A stretch of DNA of 64,000 bases from an uncultured Bacteroidota bacterium (GCA_903835005.1 CAILLK010000160.1:1-64000); one strand, 5' to 3'. Shown: positions 26,170-36,649, counted from the stretch's first letter. Translations and numbers: made by a program. Notes: a model not told the origin generated them from the letters alone.

Positions 26170-29100
26170 ATGAAACGACTTTACCCGTCAAATCTGCTTA
26201 TCCTGCTTTGCCTGTCGGCAGGAATGACATTTTCAGCAAATGCTCAGACAGTTCAGTATAACCAGAGCTTTTCCAGTGGAGTAACTGCAAGCACGCAATG
26301 TACAGCCTGGACAAGTTTCTGCGGTTCATTGCTTAGCTCGTATATCTATACGGGTTTCAATATAAGCGGCAGCCTGAATACAACAGGGTATACCTGTACA
26401 AACCCAACTGTAGCAACAGCAGTTGCAAACGCATTAAGAACCAGTTCCTCAACGACCCAGACATCTGATGGCCATACCTGGTATGTGGGTACCGGATGCG
26501 GCGGCGGATGCAGTGGCGGCGGCGGGGCAGTTATTGAGCTTGCGGTCGATCAGGGTACCTGTGCCTGTGGATCTGTAGCTTCAGTGAGGCCTGCAATCAA
26601 CAACCTCAACTGGGGTGGTATGGGAACCACTTGCAGCGCACCGTCGCAAACATTGATCGTGACTTTTTATTATCAGTCTATTACCTATACCGGAGGAAGT
26701 CCGCGCACCATAGCTAATGCCTGCCAGAATTCTGGCCCGATTTCTATTAATTCCCTACTTACAACAGCAGATCCTGCTACTGGCCTTACTGCTACCTGGA
26801 CAGTTAATACTGCTCCTGCACATGGCACACTAGGCGGTTTCCCGGTATCTGCTCCAACGGGATCTTCAGTAACACCTCCCGGAACACTAACCTATACTCC
26901 GGTTGCAGGTTTCAGCGGTATTGATTCCTTCAATATAAAAGCCTCAGATGGTTCAGCCAATGCTTTCTGTACGATAATAGTAACCGTTAATCCTACACCT
27001 TCAGGTATTACAGGTACGGAATGCGTGGTTGCTGGTGGTGTAACTCAGCAATTAAGCGATTTTACACCTGGTGGCGTATGGAGCAGCGGCAGCCCGGGCA
27101 TTGCTACTGTGTCACCAACAGGGGTTGTATCCGGATTAAGTGCAGGCACGGTGGCTATAAGTTATGCACCTCCCGGTTCTATCTGCCCGGCTGTTGCCAC
27201 AGTTACTGTAAGCACCTTACCGGCAGCCATTGGCGGTACCCCCAATGTATGTATCGGCAATACTACAGTTCTTAGTGAAGCAGGAACAGGAATATGGTCC
27301 AGCAGCAACCCAGCCGTAGGATCAATTTCTGCCACTGGTGTAGTGGCGGGTTTATCAGGCGGTACAACAAATATAACATATACTTTACCTTCTACCTGTA
27401 TGGCAGTAGCTCCGGTGGTTGTTAATATAGCACCAACAGCAATATCCGGTACTCTCACTACCTGTGCCAGTGGCGGAACAACAGCGCTGAGCGATGGCAT
27501 TACCGGTGGTACCTGGACCAGCGGATCTACGGCAATAGCAACTGTAGGAGCCGGATCTGGAATTGTAACCGGGGTTGCCACGGGTGTTGCTTCTATTACC
27601 TATACAGCTCCTACCGGTTGTATTACCTCCTCACTTGTTACTGTTAATCCCTTACCAGCTGTGATTGGTGGTACAACGAGTGTATGCGCGGGATCAACCA
27701 CAACCCTTACTGATGCTGTAACCGGCGGTCTCTGGACAAGCAGCAATACCTCCCAGGCTACTATAGGCATTGGTACAGGCATTGTTACAGGTGTTTCGGC
27801 AGGTGCGCCAACAATAACATATACTTTAGGTAGTACCGGATGCAGGATAACAACATCTGTAATCGTTAATCCGCTGCCTGGTGCTATCACCGGTGGCAGC
27901 TCCACATGTGTAGGCGGTTCGTTTACTTTATCAGATGCAGGTGGCGGTACATGGACAAGCAGTAATTTGTCGGCGGCAACAATCAATACTTTCACGGGAG
28001 TGCTGACAGGAGTTGGCCCAGGTACTACAACCATTACTTACAGCCTCTCAACAGGATGTTCCGCATCAAGCTCAGTATTGGTTAATCCGCTGCCGACGGC
28101 CTATACAGTTACGGGTGGAGGCACCTATTGTGCAGGTGGTACCGGTGTTCATATCGGTCTCACTTATTCCAGCACCGGAGTAAACTATGTTCTTTTGCTC
28201 GGCGGCTCCCCGGTTTCAATTTCAACTCCTGGTTCCAATTCCGGGCTCGATTTCGGTATGTATACCACCGCAGGTGTTTATACTGTTTTAGCTACTAATG
28301 CAGCTACACTTTGCGCCAGTAACATGACAGGGTCAGTTACTGTATCTGTCAATCCTTTGCCTTCAATGCACAACATTACCGGTGGCGGTGGTTATTGCGC
28401 GGGTGGAGCCGGAAGCCCGTTGGGTACCGACGGTTCAGATATGGGCATCAATTATCAGTTATATAATGGCGCTGCTCCTGTTGGTCCTGTTATGGCCGGC
28501 AGTGGTTTACCGCTCAGTTTCGGCAGTTATACGGCTGCAGGCACTTATACTGTTATTGCCACCAATGCAATTACAGGCTGCAGCCAGTTAATGGGCAGCA
28601 GCGCTGTCATTACTGTATCGGCAGTGCCAACTACCTTTTCAGTAACAGGTGGCGGAAGCTATTGTGCCGGGGGTACTGGTCAGCCAATAGGAACCAGCGA
28701 ATCTGATCCGGGCACAACCTATCAGGTATTTCATGGCGGTTTACCGGTTGGACCATCTGTTCCGAGCAGCGGAGGTCCTCTTAATTTCGGTCTGTTTACT
28801 ACAGCGGGTACCTATACTGTAATAGCAACAAATCCCGGAGGCTGCACAGCTATTATGTCCGGCAGCGCTACTATAGTCATTAACCCGTTGCCCGCAATCA
28901 ATACTGTTACTGGTGGTGGCTCTTATTGTGCCGGAGGACCGGGTGAACACGTAGGTCTTTCATTCTCAACTATAGGAATCAGCTATACTTTGTTTTATAC
29001 CGGCGGGGCCGTGGCTACTGTACTGGGATCAGGTTCCGGACTCGATTTCGGTGCACAAACGGTTCCGGGAGCATATACTGTTCAGGCAACAAATGTGGCA

Positions 29101-31851
29101 ACAGGATGTATATCCAACATGTTCGGCAGTGCAATTATTACCATAAACAGTTTGCCAAACGGAAGTATTGATGTACTTGGCGGCGGCCCTTACTGTACAG
29201 GCAGTGCTGGTCCGGATATTTATACAGATGGTTCAGAAGGTGGGGTAAATTACCAGTTATTTAATGGAACTGCACCAACAGGCTCGGCGCATGGCGGTAC
29301 CGGATCCGGTATCGATTTCGGTAATTTTACTGCTTCCGGAATTTATACTGTTGAAGCAACCAATGCGGTAACAGGATGCAGCATATTCTTAACCGGAAGC
29401 GTAGCTGTCAGCACAACCCCCCTGCCCCCGCTGCATAATATTACCTCCAGTGGCACAAGTTATTGTGCCGGTGGTACCGGAGTAGATATTATGCTCAATG
29501 GTTCCAATCCGGGAATTACCTATAATCTTATTCTGGCAGGAAGTGTAATTAACACTGTTGCAGGTACAGGCAGCCCTCTCGATTTTGGATTGCAGACTGC
29601 ACCGGGGGTATATACAGTTACTGCAACAAATGCAACAACAACCTGTACTCAAAATATGTTGGGAAGCATAACCGTGACCATTAATCCGGTTCCTGCTGTG
29701 GATACTGTAACCGGTGGCGGCAGTTACTGTGCCGGTGGCACTGGTTTTCTGGTTGGCCTTAACAATTCAACTCCGGGTATCAGCTATCAGCTGTTCAATA
29801 CAGGCACAATTAGTGGAACAGCAATGAGCGGTAGCGGCAGCAGTATCAGTTATGGTTATAAAACTGCCGGAGGCAACTATACTGTTACAGCAACAAACCT
29901 CCTGACTGGATGCACCAGCACTATGTATGGCAGCGCAATCATCAATGTAAACCCTCTGCCAACAATTGACACACTCAGCGGCGGCGGAAACTACTGTACC
30001 AGCGACTCAGGCAGATCCATTATATTAAACAACTCCGACCTCGGGGTTAACTATCAGTTATACCGCTCCGGAGTTGCAGTAGGCGCTCCACTTGCCGGAA
30101 TTACTGCTCCGCTTAGTTTTGGCCTTGAAACTACAGGTGTCTATACTGCCAAAGCTACAGATGCAACAACTGGTTGCACATCCAATATGATTGGTTCAAT
30201 ACATGTTAATACTATAGCGCCTACTGCATATACCGTAACCGGCGGAGGCAGTTATTGTGTAGGCGGTACCGGAGTGCTTATAAATCTCAGCGGTTCAACA
30301 CCTGGATTGCGTTACCAGCTGGTAACAAGCGGCAGCAGCCCTGTAGGTTCACCGTTGCCGGGCACAGGCTTACCCTTAAGCTATGGGCTCATCACGGTTG
30401 CAGGTTCTTATAATGTAATTGCTACCGATACACTCCTGGGTTGTGTAGGCAATATGGCCGGAAGCGCCCTTGTAGTAGTTAACAGTTTGCCTGTTGCCGA
30501 AACAGTAACCGGTGGCGGTTCCTTCTGTGCCGGGGCCGGAGGAGAACATGTGGGCCTTGCCGGATCGGTAAGCGGTGTTAACTACCAACTGGAGGTAGCA
30601 GGCGTAATTACAGGGTCTCCGGTAGCGGGTAGTACGGGCACTCCACTTGATTTTGGTTTGCAGACCACCGCTGGAGCTTACACAGTAATTGCGGCAGACG
30701 CAACTACTGGTTGTGGCAATACGATGACCGGAACCGTTTCGATCAGTATTCTGCCTACACCTGCCCCATATGCAGTAACAATAGATAATTCGGGCAATTA
30801 CTGTGCCGGTGATAGTGGTGTTCATATCGGGCTGATCAACTCACAGACAGGGGTTAATTATCATTTGTACAGGGGATCAACACCGGTTGGAACCACTGTA
30901 GCAGGTACAGGCTCAGCTCTGACCCTGGGACTGGAAACAGTGGCAGGCACTTATACAGTAGTAGCTGTCAACCCGTCTACTTCCTGTACCTCAAATATGG
31001 CAGGCAGCGTATTGGTCAATATTGTACCATTGCCTGATGTGCATTCGGTAACCGGAGGCGGAAGTTTCTGCCCTGGTGGTTCAGGAGTACCGGTGGGGCT
31101 CGATGGTTCTACAGTAGGTACAAGCTATGTACTTTATAACGGCACAAGCCCGGTTGCTTCAACTTATGGTACCGGCACAAGCCTCAGTTTCGGATTGCAG
31201 AATATTACAGGCATTTATACTGTTATTGCAACAAGTGCCATTACACCTTGTGAGAACAATATGTATGGCAGCGCGAACGTAGCTTATGATACCCTTCCTG
31301 TACCGCATATTGTGCTTATTTCCTATCCTGGCAACGGCGTGGGCGTAACTCAGGTCGACTCTATTAAGGCCTTGGTAAGCAACGGAGGCCCGAATCCAAC
31401 ATACCAGTGGTTTGTGAACGGGGAAGCAATTGCAGGAGCTACCAATTCAACCTTTAGCGGCCAGTTATACTTCAGCGGCGACTCTGTATCCTGTTTAGTT
31501 ACATCAAGCGGGCCATGTGGTGGATTGACCGCAACGAAATCGATCACTATCAGTCTGCTGGGCGTGGGAGTGAAGCAGGTGATTGGATCTTCTGCGGATA
31601 TCAGGCTCGTGCCTAACCCTAATAATGGTGCATTCAGCCTGAAAGGTACATTGGGCACAAACACCAATGAAGAACTGACCATAGAAATAACCAATATGGT
31701 TGGCCAGGTAGTTTATACCGGAATCACGAAGACTGTAAATGGCAGCATCGACCAGAAAATAAATCTCAGTAATGTAGCCAATGGCATGTATCTGCTTAAC
31801 CTAGGTACCGGCACACAACGTTCCATATTCCATTTTGTGATTGAGCAATAA
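26170..31851 (+). CDS. Giant T9SS-secreted repeat protein with 12 novel-looking ~85-aa repeats (1,893 aa)
   Basis: Residues 1-25 are a signal peptide ending ANAQ. The next ~190 residues are an unassigned Cys- and Gly-rich domain. About 195-275 looks like a bacterial Ig-like/cadherin-like unit (TYTPVAGFSGIDSFNIKASD). Five Ig-like (BIG2-type) units follow to about 640. From about 645 to 1707 there are 12 copies of an ~85-residue repeat: VTGGGSYCAGGTG, a V-x-Y-Q-L-Y core, a G-x-PLxFG motif, an AGxYTVxATN motif, TGC and MxGSxxVxVN. Then come an Ig-like unit (PNPTYQWFVNGEAI) and a T9SS type A sorting domain (VPNPNNGAFSLKG). The last ~80 residues target it to the type IX system. It is probably a surface protein; no enzyme domain is visible. 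A perfect 19-bp hairpin terminator follows. Confidence 0.9.
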   Translation: MKRLYPSNLLILLCLSAGMTFSANAQTVQYNQSFSSGVTASTQCTAWTSFCGSLLSSYIYTGFNISGSLNTTGYTCTNPTVATAVANALRTSSSTTQTSDGHTWYVGTGCGGGCSGGGGAVIELAVDQGTCACGSVASVRPAINNLNWGGMGTTCSAPSQTLIVTFYYQSITYTGGSPRTIANACQNSGPISINSLLTTADPATGLTATWTVNTAPAHGTLGGFPVSAPTGSSVTPPGTLTYTPVAGFSGIDSFNIKASDGSANAFCTIIVTVNPTPSGITGTECVVAGGVTQQLSDFTPGGVWSSGSPGIATVSPTGVVSGLSAGTVAISYAPPGSICPAVATVTVSTLPAAIGGTPNVCIGNTTVLSEAGTGIWSSSNPAVGSISATGVVAGLSGGTTNITYTLPSTCMAVAPVVVNIAPTAISGTLTTCASGGTTALSDGITGGTWTSGSTAIATVGAGSGIVTGVATGVASITYTAPTGCITSSLVTVNPLPAVIGGTTSVCAGSTTTLTDAVTGGLWTSSNTSQATIGIGTGIVTGVSAGAPTITYTLGSTGCRITTSVIVNPLPGAITGGSSTCVGGSFTLSDAGGGTWTSSNLSAATINTFTGVLTGVGPGTTTITYSLSTGCSASSSVLVNPLPTAYTVTGGGTYCAGGTGVHIGLTYSSTGVNYVLLLGGSPVSISTPGSNSGLDFGMYTTAGVYTVLATNAATLCASNMTGSVTVSVNPLPSMHNITGGGGYCAGGAGSPLGTDGSDMGINYQLYNGAAPVGPVMAGSGLPLSFGSYTAAGTYTVIATNAITGCSQLMGSSAVITVSAVPTTFSVTGGGSYCAGGTGQPIGTSESDPGTTYQVFHGGLPVGPSVPSSGGPLNFGLFTTAGTYTVIATNPGGCTAIMSGSATIVINPLPAINTVTGGGSYCAGGPGEHVGLSFSTIGISYTLFYTGGAVATVLGSGSGLDFGAQTVPGAYTVQATNVATGCISNMFGSAIITINSLPNGSIDVLGGGPYCTGSAGPDIYTDGSEGGVNYQLFNGTAPTGSAHGGTGSGIDFGNFTASGIYTVEATNAVTGCSIFLTGSVAVSTTPLPPLHNITSSGTSYCAGGTGVDIMLNGSNPGITYNLILAGSVINTVAGTGSPLDFGLQTAPGVYTVTATNATTTCTQNMLGSITVTINPVPAVDTVTGGGSYCAGGTGFLVGLNNSTPGISYQLFNTGTISGTAMSGSGSSISYGYKTAGGNYTVTATNLLTGCTSTMYGSAIINVNPLPTIDTLSGGGNYCTSDSGRSIILNNSDLGVNYQLYRSGVAVGAPLAGITAPLSFGLETTGVYTAKATDATTGCTSNMIGSIHVNTIAPTAYTVTGGGSYCVGGTGVLINLSGSTPGLRYQLVTSGSSPVGSPLPGTGLPLSYGLITVAGSYNVIATDTLLGCVGNMAGSALVVVNSLPVAETVTGGGSFCAGAGGEHVGLAGSVSGVNYQLEVAGVITGSPVAGSTGTPLDFGLQTTAGAYTVIAADATTGCGNTMTGTVSISILPTPAPYAVTIDNSGNYCAGDSGVHIGLINSQTGVNYHLYRGSTPVGTTVAGTGSALTLGLETVAGTYTVVAVNPSTSCTSNMAGSVLVNIVPLPDVHSVTGGGSFCPGGSGVPVGLDGSTVGTSYVLYNGTSPVASTYGTGTSLSFGLQNITGIYTVIATSAITPCENNMYGSANVAYDTLPVPHIVLISYPGNGVGVTQVDSIKALVSNGGPNPTYQWFVNGEAIAGATNSTFSGQLYFSGDSVSCLVTSSGPCGGLTATKSITISLLGVGVKQVIGSSADIRLVPNPNNGAFSLKGTLGTNTNEELTIEITNMVGQVVYTGITKTVNGSIDQKINLSNVANGMYLLNLGTGTQRSIFHFVIEQ
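28099..31290 (+). repeat. 12-unit coding repeat, ~85 residues per unit, two Cys each
   Basis: Each unit opens with a GGGxYCAGGxG motif and has a second Cys in a TGC-type motif about 60 residues later. Unit order can be followed by the YCAGG-like motif: it appears 12 times with variants such as YCTGSAG, YCTSDSG, FCAGAGG and FCPGGSG. Units differ at many codons, so this is not a recent tandem expansion. Confidence 0.8.
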
Positions 31852-31869
31852 ATATTGATTCGAAATGAC

Positions 31870-31909
31870 ATAATAACAGCGCCCCGGATTTCCGGGGCGC
31901 TGTTATTAT
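31870..31909 (+). terminator. Perfect 19-bp hairpin terminator
   Basis: Two 19-base arms (31870-31888 and 31891-31909) pair perfectly around a 2-base TT loop, with a GC-rich core and an AT-rich base. It begins 19 bases after the stop of the 1,893-residue gene. The ATG at 31908 lies inside the hairpin arm and so is unlikely to be a start codon. Confidence 0.85.
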
Positions 31910-31959
31910 GTATACTTTACCTGGTTTTAAAAGCTGGTCTGTGCCATTCAATAAAAACC

Positions 31960-31967
31960 TAATTTTG
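31960..31967 (+). promoter_or_regulatory. -7 box TAATTTTG before the ferritin-like gene
   Basis: TAATTTTG fits TANNTTTG and ends 6 bases before the ATG at 31974, which supports that start and a leaderless mRNA. No clear -33 TTTG is seen. Confidence 0.5.
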
Positions 31968-31973
31968 CCTGCA

Positions 31974-32600
31974 ATGAAAAAAGACCAGCAACTAAGCAAA
32001 ATTGTCAACAAACTGGTGCCTGATAACCAGCTGCACGCAAAATGGCTCAATAGTCTTTCGATGATGGAGAACACGGGAGCGAGGAAAATTTCAAAGTATG
32101 AAGATCCTGTACACACCAATATTATTGTGCTCAAACATGCGGCCGAAGAAGCCCGCCATGCCTATTATCTGAAAAAGCAGATAAGTAAACTCGTTAAAGA
32201 TGCCTGTCCCGATTATTCTTATCCTTACCTGATTGCCCCCGTTGAGAGTTATCATTACCTTCAGCAACTGGATGTGCAGGCTTGCAGGTACCTGAAAATT
32301 AAACTCAACCTTGCAGGTCGCGAATTGAAACATGGCGCCTACCTGCTGGTAACTTATGCCATTGAGGTTCGTGCCGATATGCTTTATAGTATCTACCAGG
32401 AAGCGTTGACCAGCCATAAGTCGAAAGTGAATGTGAAATCTATCATTGCCGAAGAGGAGGGCCACCTGGAAGAGATGCAGCGGATGCTGGAAGTATTTCA
32501 TCCGCAATGGCAGCAACTTGCAGGGGATATGTGTGCTGTAGAAAATAAACTGTTTGAAATATGGATTAAAGCGATTGCTGAAGTGATCAGAGAGAAATAA
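31974..32600 (+). CDS. Ferritin-like di-iron protein of unknown substrate (208 aa)
   Basis: I do not recognise a named family, but the di-iron carboxylate pattern is complete: Glu32 (MMENTGARKIS), Glu59 and His62 (AAEEARHAYY), Glu131 (YAIEVRADMLYSIY), Glu161 and His164 (IIAEEEGHLEEM). This E/ExxH/E/ExxH order in a mostly helical protein is the hallmark of the ferritin-like superfamily (rubrerythrin, oxygenases, N-oxygenases). There is no signal peptide, so it is cytoplasmic. I chose the ATG at 31974 over 31908, because the latter overlaps the upstream terminator and a -7 box precedes the former. It is a single gene between two giant T9SS genes, so context does not give a substrate. Confidence 0.72.
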   Translation: MKKDQQLSKIVNKLVPDNQLHAKWLNSLSMMENTGARKISKYEDPVHTNIIVLKHAAEEARHAYYLKKQISKLVKDACPDYSYPYLIAPVESYHYLQQLDVQACRYLKIKLNLAGRELKHGAYLLVTYAIEVRADMLYSIYQEALTSHKSKVNVKSIIAEEEGHLEEMQRMLEVFHPQWQQLAGDMCAVENKLFEIWIKAIAEVIREK

Positions 32601-32810
32601 CCGGTAGCTCAATCGTAAATGACGAGGTTCTTAAACCTGTTGGTAAGTAACAAAAATAGCGATATATTTATAACTTGAGGTTAATATAACTGCTGGTTGA
32701 TGTAACAAATTCAACCCTTTTTGTTTTCTGGCATGGTTATTGTTGCATTGTATATTTGGATAGGTGTATTCACTTGCTTAACTTTATAATACTAGATTGA
32801 ACCCACTTTT

Positions 32811-35800
32811 ATGAAGCACACCCTTAAACAATTATTGCTCGTTTTTATTGCTGCATTTTTTTCCGGTCAGTTATCAGCCTATCCTGGTAAAAATGAATTT
32901 GCCCATAAACCTGCACCGCTTTCATTTATTGAAAACAAAGGCCAGGTTACCGATCAGAGCCAAAATTCAAGGAACGATATACAATTCATCATCAAAGCCG
33001 CTCCCGGACTGACTGTTTTTATCGGCTGCGGTTCAATTCTATATCAGTTCAGCAAGTCTGATAACCTGAGTGTGGGTAAGCAGGATTCAAAAAATTCCGG
33101 ATTGAAATTTGAAACGGCAGGACCCGTATCGTTTAGTATGGACCGTATGGATGTGGCCCTGATTGGATGCAACAAAAAAGCAAAAGTTACAGCAGAAGGT
33201 AAACTGGAGTATTCCGAAAGCTACTTTACCAACGTGGCGGGAAATAGTGATAGCAAAGCAGCTGCTTACAATAAGATAACCTATAAAGATATTTACCCCG
33301 GCATAGACTGGGTACTTTATATAAAAAACGGTGTTCTGGAGCACGAATTTGTAATCAGGCAGGGAGGAAAAGTGAGTGATATACAAGTTAAATATGATGG
33401 TGCCGGTGATCTGAAAATAAGTGATGATGGCAGCCTTACCGCAATTACGCCACAGGGATCAATTAATGAAAAAGCTCCTGACACTTACCAGAAAGATGGT
33501 AAGAAAGTGAGCAGTAGTTTTGTATTAAAAGGTAATGTGCTGAGTTATACCACAGGAAGGTACGATGGGGATATTGTTATTGACCCTACTCTTTGCTGGG
33601 CTACTTATTATGGAGGCACCAGCATAGATCAGGGCAACAGCGTAGCTACCGATGCCAACGGTAATGTATATATTGCGGGTAGTACCAGCAGTGCCACCAC
33701 TATTGCCACAACCGGTGCATACCATGTTGTTCTAAGCGGGACCACTGATGCTTTCCTTGCAAAATTGAACAGTAACGGGGCTATGCAGTGGTCTACTTAT
33801 TACGGTGGCAGTGATATTGATGAAGCATTCGGGGTAGCTACTGATGCTGCTGGTGATATTTACATCACCGGATATACCGGCAGCACCTCAGGGATAGCCA
33901 CTGCAGGCGCCCACCAGGTAACCTATGGAGGCGGTACTTATGACGTTTTTCTGGCTAAATTCAGGGCTTCCGGCTCCTTGCTCTGGTCTACTTACTACGG
34001 CGGGTCCGACAGGGATATTGCAACAGGTGTAGCCACAGATGCCGCTGGTAATGTATTCATTACCGGAACAACAGCCAGTACTTCAGGCATAGCTACTGCC
34101 GGGTCCCACCAACCTGTTATAGCTGGCGGGTCGGTGGGCGATGCATTTCTGGCTAAGTTCAGTACCTCAGGTGCTTTGCAGTGGGCTACCTATTTTGGCG
34201 GCCCTGATAATGATAATGGTATGGGGGTTGCTACTGATGCATTTGGGGCAGTATGCCTGACCGGTATAACCTACAGCACTACCGGCATTGCCACAATTAC
34301 TGCTATCCAGCCGTCTTTAGGCGGCTTCGATGACGCATTCATTGCCAGGTTTAATGCCTCCTCAGGTCACCTGTTTTGGGCTACTTATTACGGTGGCACA
34401 GAAGAGGATGATGGCTATGCGGTGGCAGCAGATGCTGCCGGAAATATTTATATGACCGGGTGGACCAGCAGCACATCGGCAATAGCCACTCCGGGAGCTT
34501 ATCAGACCACCATTGGCGGCGGCGCAGCCGATGCCCTCCTGGCCAAATTCGACAGTTTGGGTTACCTTTCATGGGCTACCTATTACGGCGGCGGTTCGCA
34601 GGATTATGGTTATGGCCTTACTACCATTGGCACAGGCAATGTATATATGACAGGCAGAACTTCCAGCCCTACAGGTATAGCTACCTCCGATGCTGTTCAG
34701 CCTTCACCAGGCGGTGGTGATGATGCTTACCTGGCCAATTTCAGCGGCGCCGGCAGCCTTTTATGGGCAACCTATTATGGTGGTTCCGCAATAGATTACG
34801 GAACCGGAATTGCCAGCGATGATTCCGGGAATGTGTATATATCCGGATATACCAGCAGTACTTCGGCTATTTCTGCTTATGGTGCTTACCAGGAGTATTT
34901 TGCCGGTGGTTCATTTGATGCTTTTTTAGCTAAATATAATTTTTTCTGTGTCGTATTGCCTGTAGTGCCTCCCATTACGGGAACACCTTTTGTTTGTCCG
35001 GGCGACACCTTAATGGTCGGCGATTCAACTATCGGAGGTGTATGGACAACCAGCACCTCACATACATCGGTAACCGGATGGATAATTACCGGCGTGTCTG
35101 CAGGCCTTGATACGGTTTATTATACCGTAACCAACACCTGCGGCCCTGCTTCAGTTTCCATGCCTGTAACCATTAACCCACTGCCTTATGCAGGTGCTAT
35201 AACAGGTATAGATACTGTTTGTGCGGGAAGTACTGTAACATTAACCGATTTTGTGCCGGGTGGAATATGGGGTAGCTACAACCCGCATGCCACAATATCA
35301 GGAGGCATTACTACCGGTGTATCTGCCGGTCGCGATACTATTACCTACTCCGTATCCAACAGTTGTGGCACTGCAGTGGCAACAATGCCGGTAACAGTTA
35401 ATACCACACCTGTGGTAGGTATTATTTCAGGAAGTGCTGAAACAGTGTGTCCCGGGAGTGTGCGGTATTTTTCAGATGGGACACCAGGTGGCATATGGAG
35501 TACCAGCAATCCCGATGCGACAATTTCAGGTGGTATGGTAACAGGTGTGAGTACAGGTACTGATTCCGTAATTTATACAGTAACTAATGCATGCGGTTCA
35601 ACAGCGGCTTCTATTGTCGTTACCATAGACCCTGCTCCGGTAGTAGGTGCTATAACTGGTCCGTCTTTTGTATGTATCGGAGATTCTGTTACGCTATCTG
35701 ATACTACAACTGGAGGGTACTGGAGCGGAAGCTCATCTGCTATCACCATTTACGGTAGTATAGTTGGCGGAGTGTCGGCAGGCATATCTGTTGTTACTTA

Positions 35801-36383
35801 TTCCGTCTACAACACTGTGTGTGGAGAACTTTATGTCTATAAGACAATTACTGTACCGGGTTTGCCTGTTGTGGCCGCCATCACCGGCCCTGATACCATA
35901 TGCCAGGGCGATTCTGTTATATTGCTGAATGATACGCTGGGGGGAAAATGGACCAGCAGCCCCGCTACTATTGCAAAGGCCGACAGCCTGACAGGAGCGA
36001 TTAAAGGTATTGCTGCAGGAACTGCAACAGTAACCTATACGCTTACCAATCCTTGTGGCGTTGTTGCCAGTACAACTTTTACAATAAATGTGCTCGCACA
36101 CAAATATTGTAATACCCTTGTGCCGGTCACTCCCACCGAATCCGGTGAGACACTTTCAGTATTACCCAACCCGAATAACGGATATTTTTCAATGAATCTT
36201 ACCGCTGCGGTTAATGAACCAGTGCAGGTAACAATCACCAATGTAATTGGTCAGAAGGTGAAAGAATTTACCACAAGCACTAATAAGCTAACCGATATTC
36301 AAATGAGTGAGGCAGCGGGCATTTATTTGCTTAATGCAACTTCCGAGACAGGCCGGCATGTGGCAAAGGTGATTATTAACTGA
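32811..36383 (+). CDS. T9SS-secreted SBBP/Ig-like repeat protein (1,190 aa), paralogue of the 2,993-aa protein
   Basis: The build matches the gene at 465 without the NHL blocks. A signal peptide (1-23) is followed by the same N-terminal domain (SFIENKGQVTDQ, YKDIYPGIDWVLYIKNG), then seven SBBP units (about 260-710, WATYYGG motifs). Five Ig-like units follow (FVCPGDTLMVGD, TVCAGSTVTLTD and so on, each with two Cys). The protein ends in a T9SS type A sorting domain (LPNPNNGYFSMNL). A stretch of 41 bases in the sorting domain (36282-36322) differs at one position from 9345-9385. It is probably exposed on the cell surface or in the matrix. Confidence 0.9.
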   Translation: MKHTLKQLLLVFIAAFFSGQLSAYPGKNEFAHKPAPLSFIENKGQVTDQSQNSRNDIQFIIKAAPGLTVFIGCGSILYQFSKSDNLSVGKQDSKNSGLKFETAGPVSFSMDRMDVALIGCNKKAKVTAEGKLEYSESYFTNVAGNSDSKAAAYNKITYKDIYPGIDWVLYIKNGVLEHEFVIRQGGKVSDIQVKYDGAGDLKISDDGSLTAITPQGSINEKAPDTYQKDGKKVSSSFVLKGNVLSYTTGRYDGDIVIDPTLCWATYYGGTSIDQGNSVATDANGNVYIAGSTSSATTIATTGAYHVVLSGTTDAFLAKLNSNGAMQWSTYYGGSDIDEAFGVATDAAGDIYITGYTGSTSGIATAGAHQVTYGGGTYDVFLAKFRASGSLLWSTYYGGSDRDIATGVATDAAGNVFITGTTASTSGIATAGSHQPVIAGGSVGDAFLAKFSTSGALQWATYFGGPDNDNGMGVATDAFGAVCLTGITYSTTGIATITAIQPSLGGFDDAFIARFNASSGHLFWATYYGGTEEDDGYAVAADAAGNIYMTGWTSSTSAIATPGAYQTTIGGGAADALLAKFDSLGYLSWATYYGGGSQDYGYGLTTIGTGNVYMTGRTSSPTGIATSDAVQPSPGGGDDAYLANFSGAGSLLWATYYGGSAIDYGTGIASDDSGNVYISGYTSSTSAISAYGAYQEYFAGGSFDAFLAKYNFFCVVLPVVPPITGTPFVCPGDTLMVGDSTIGGVWTTSTSHTSVTGWIITGVSAGLDTVYYTVTNTCGPASVSMPVTINPLPYAGAITGIDTVCAGSTVTLTDFVPGGIWGSYNPHATISGGITTGVSAGRDTITYSVSNSCGTAVATMPVTVNTTPVVGIISGSAETVCPGSVRYFSDGTPGGIWSTSNPDATISGGMVTGVSTGTDSVIYTVTNACGSTAASIVVTIDPAPVVGAITGPSFVCIGDSVTLSDTTTGGYWSGSSSAITIYGSIVGGVSAGISVVTYSVYNTVCGELYVYKTITVPGLPVVAAITGPDTICQGDSVILLNDTLGGKWTSSPATIAKADSLTGAIKGIAAGTATVTYTLTNPCGVVASTTFTINVLAHKYCNTLVPVTPTESGETLSVLPNPNNGYFSMNLTAAVNEPVQVTITNVIGQKVKEFTTSTNKLTDIQMSEAAGIYLLNATSETGRHVAKVIIN

Positions 36384-36649
36384 TGAAATTCTCCATAATT
36401 AGTATAAGAATTTTGCTAAGCCATGTTGCAAATTTCTCCTGGCGGAGGTAGGTTAAGAAGTGTGGGCAAATTATCCGATTATCCTGCAGGTGGCATTTTA
36501 ATGCGTTCTGAACTTAAGCAATTCCATTTGAGTTTATACGCCTTTTGAATGATTGTTACCAGCCTTTTTCCCCAATATTCAAAAAGTGTTGTAATTTAAC
36601 TCGCTGATTGAAGCATTACCCTTAAATCTTTACAAACCTCCGGACCAAT

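Noticed and set aside
26170-31851. Repeated DNA that could look like a CRISPR or tandem array
   Set aside because: The units are protein-coding, of about 255 bases and diverged; there are no short identical repeats with unique spacers.
31908-31973. Upstream ATG at 31908 for the ferritin-like gene
   Set aside because: The ATG overlaps the perfect terminator hairpin, and a -7 box lies downstream of it.
32600-32660. GGTAGCTCAATCG, tRNA-like D-arm sequence
   Set aside because: No matching T-arm (TTCAANNC-type) or acceptor pairing can be found around it, so it is not a tRNA.
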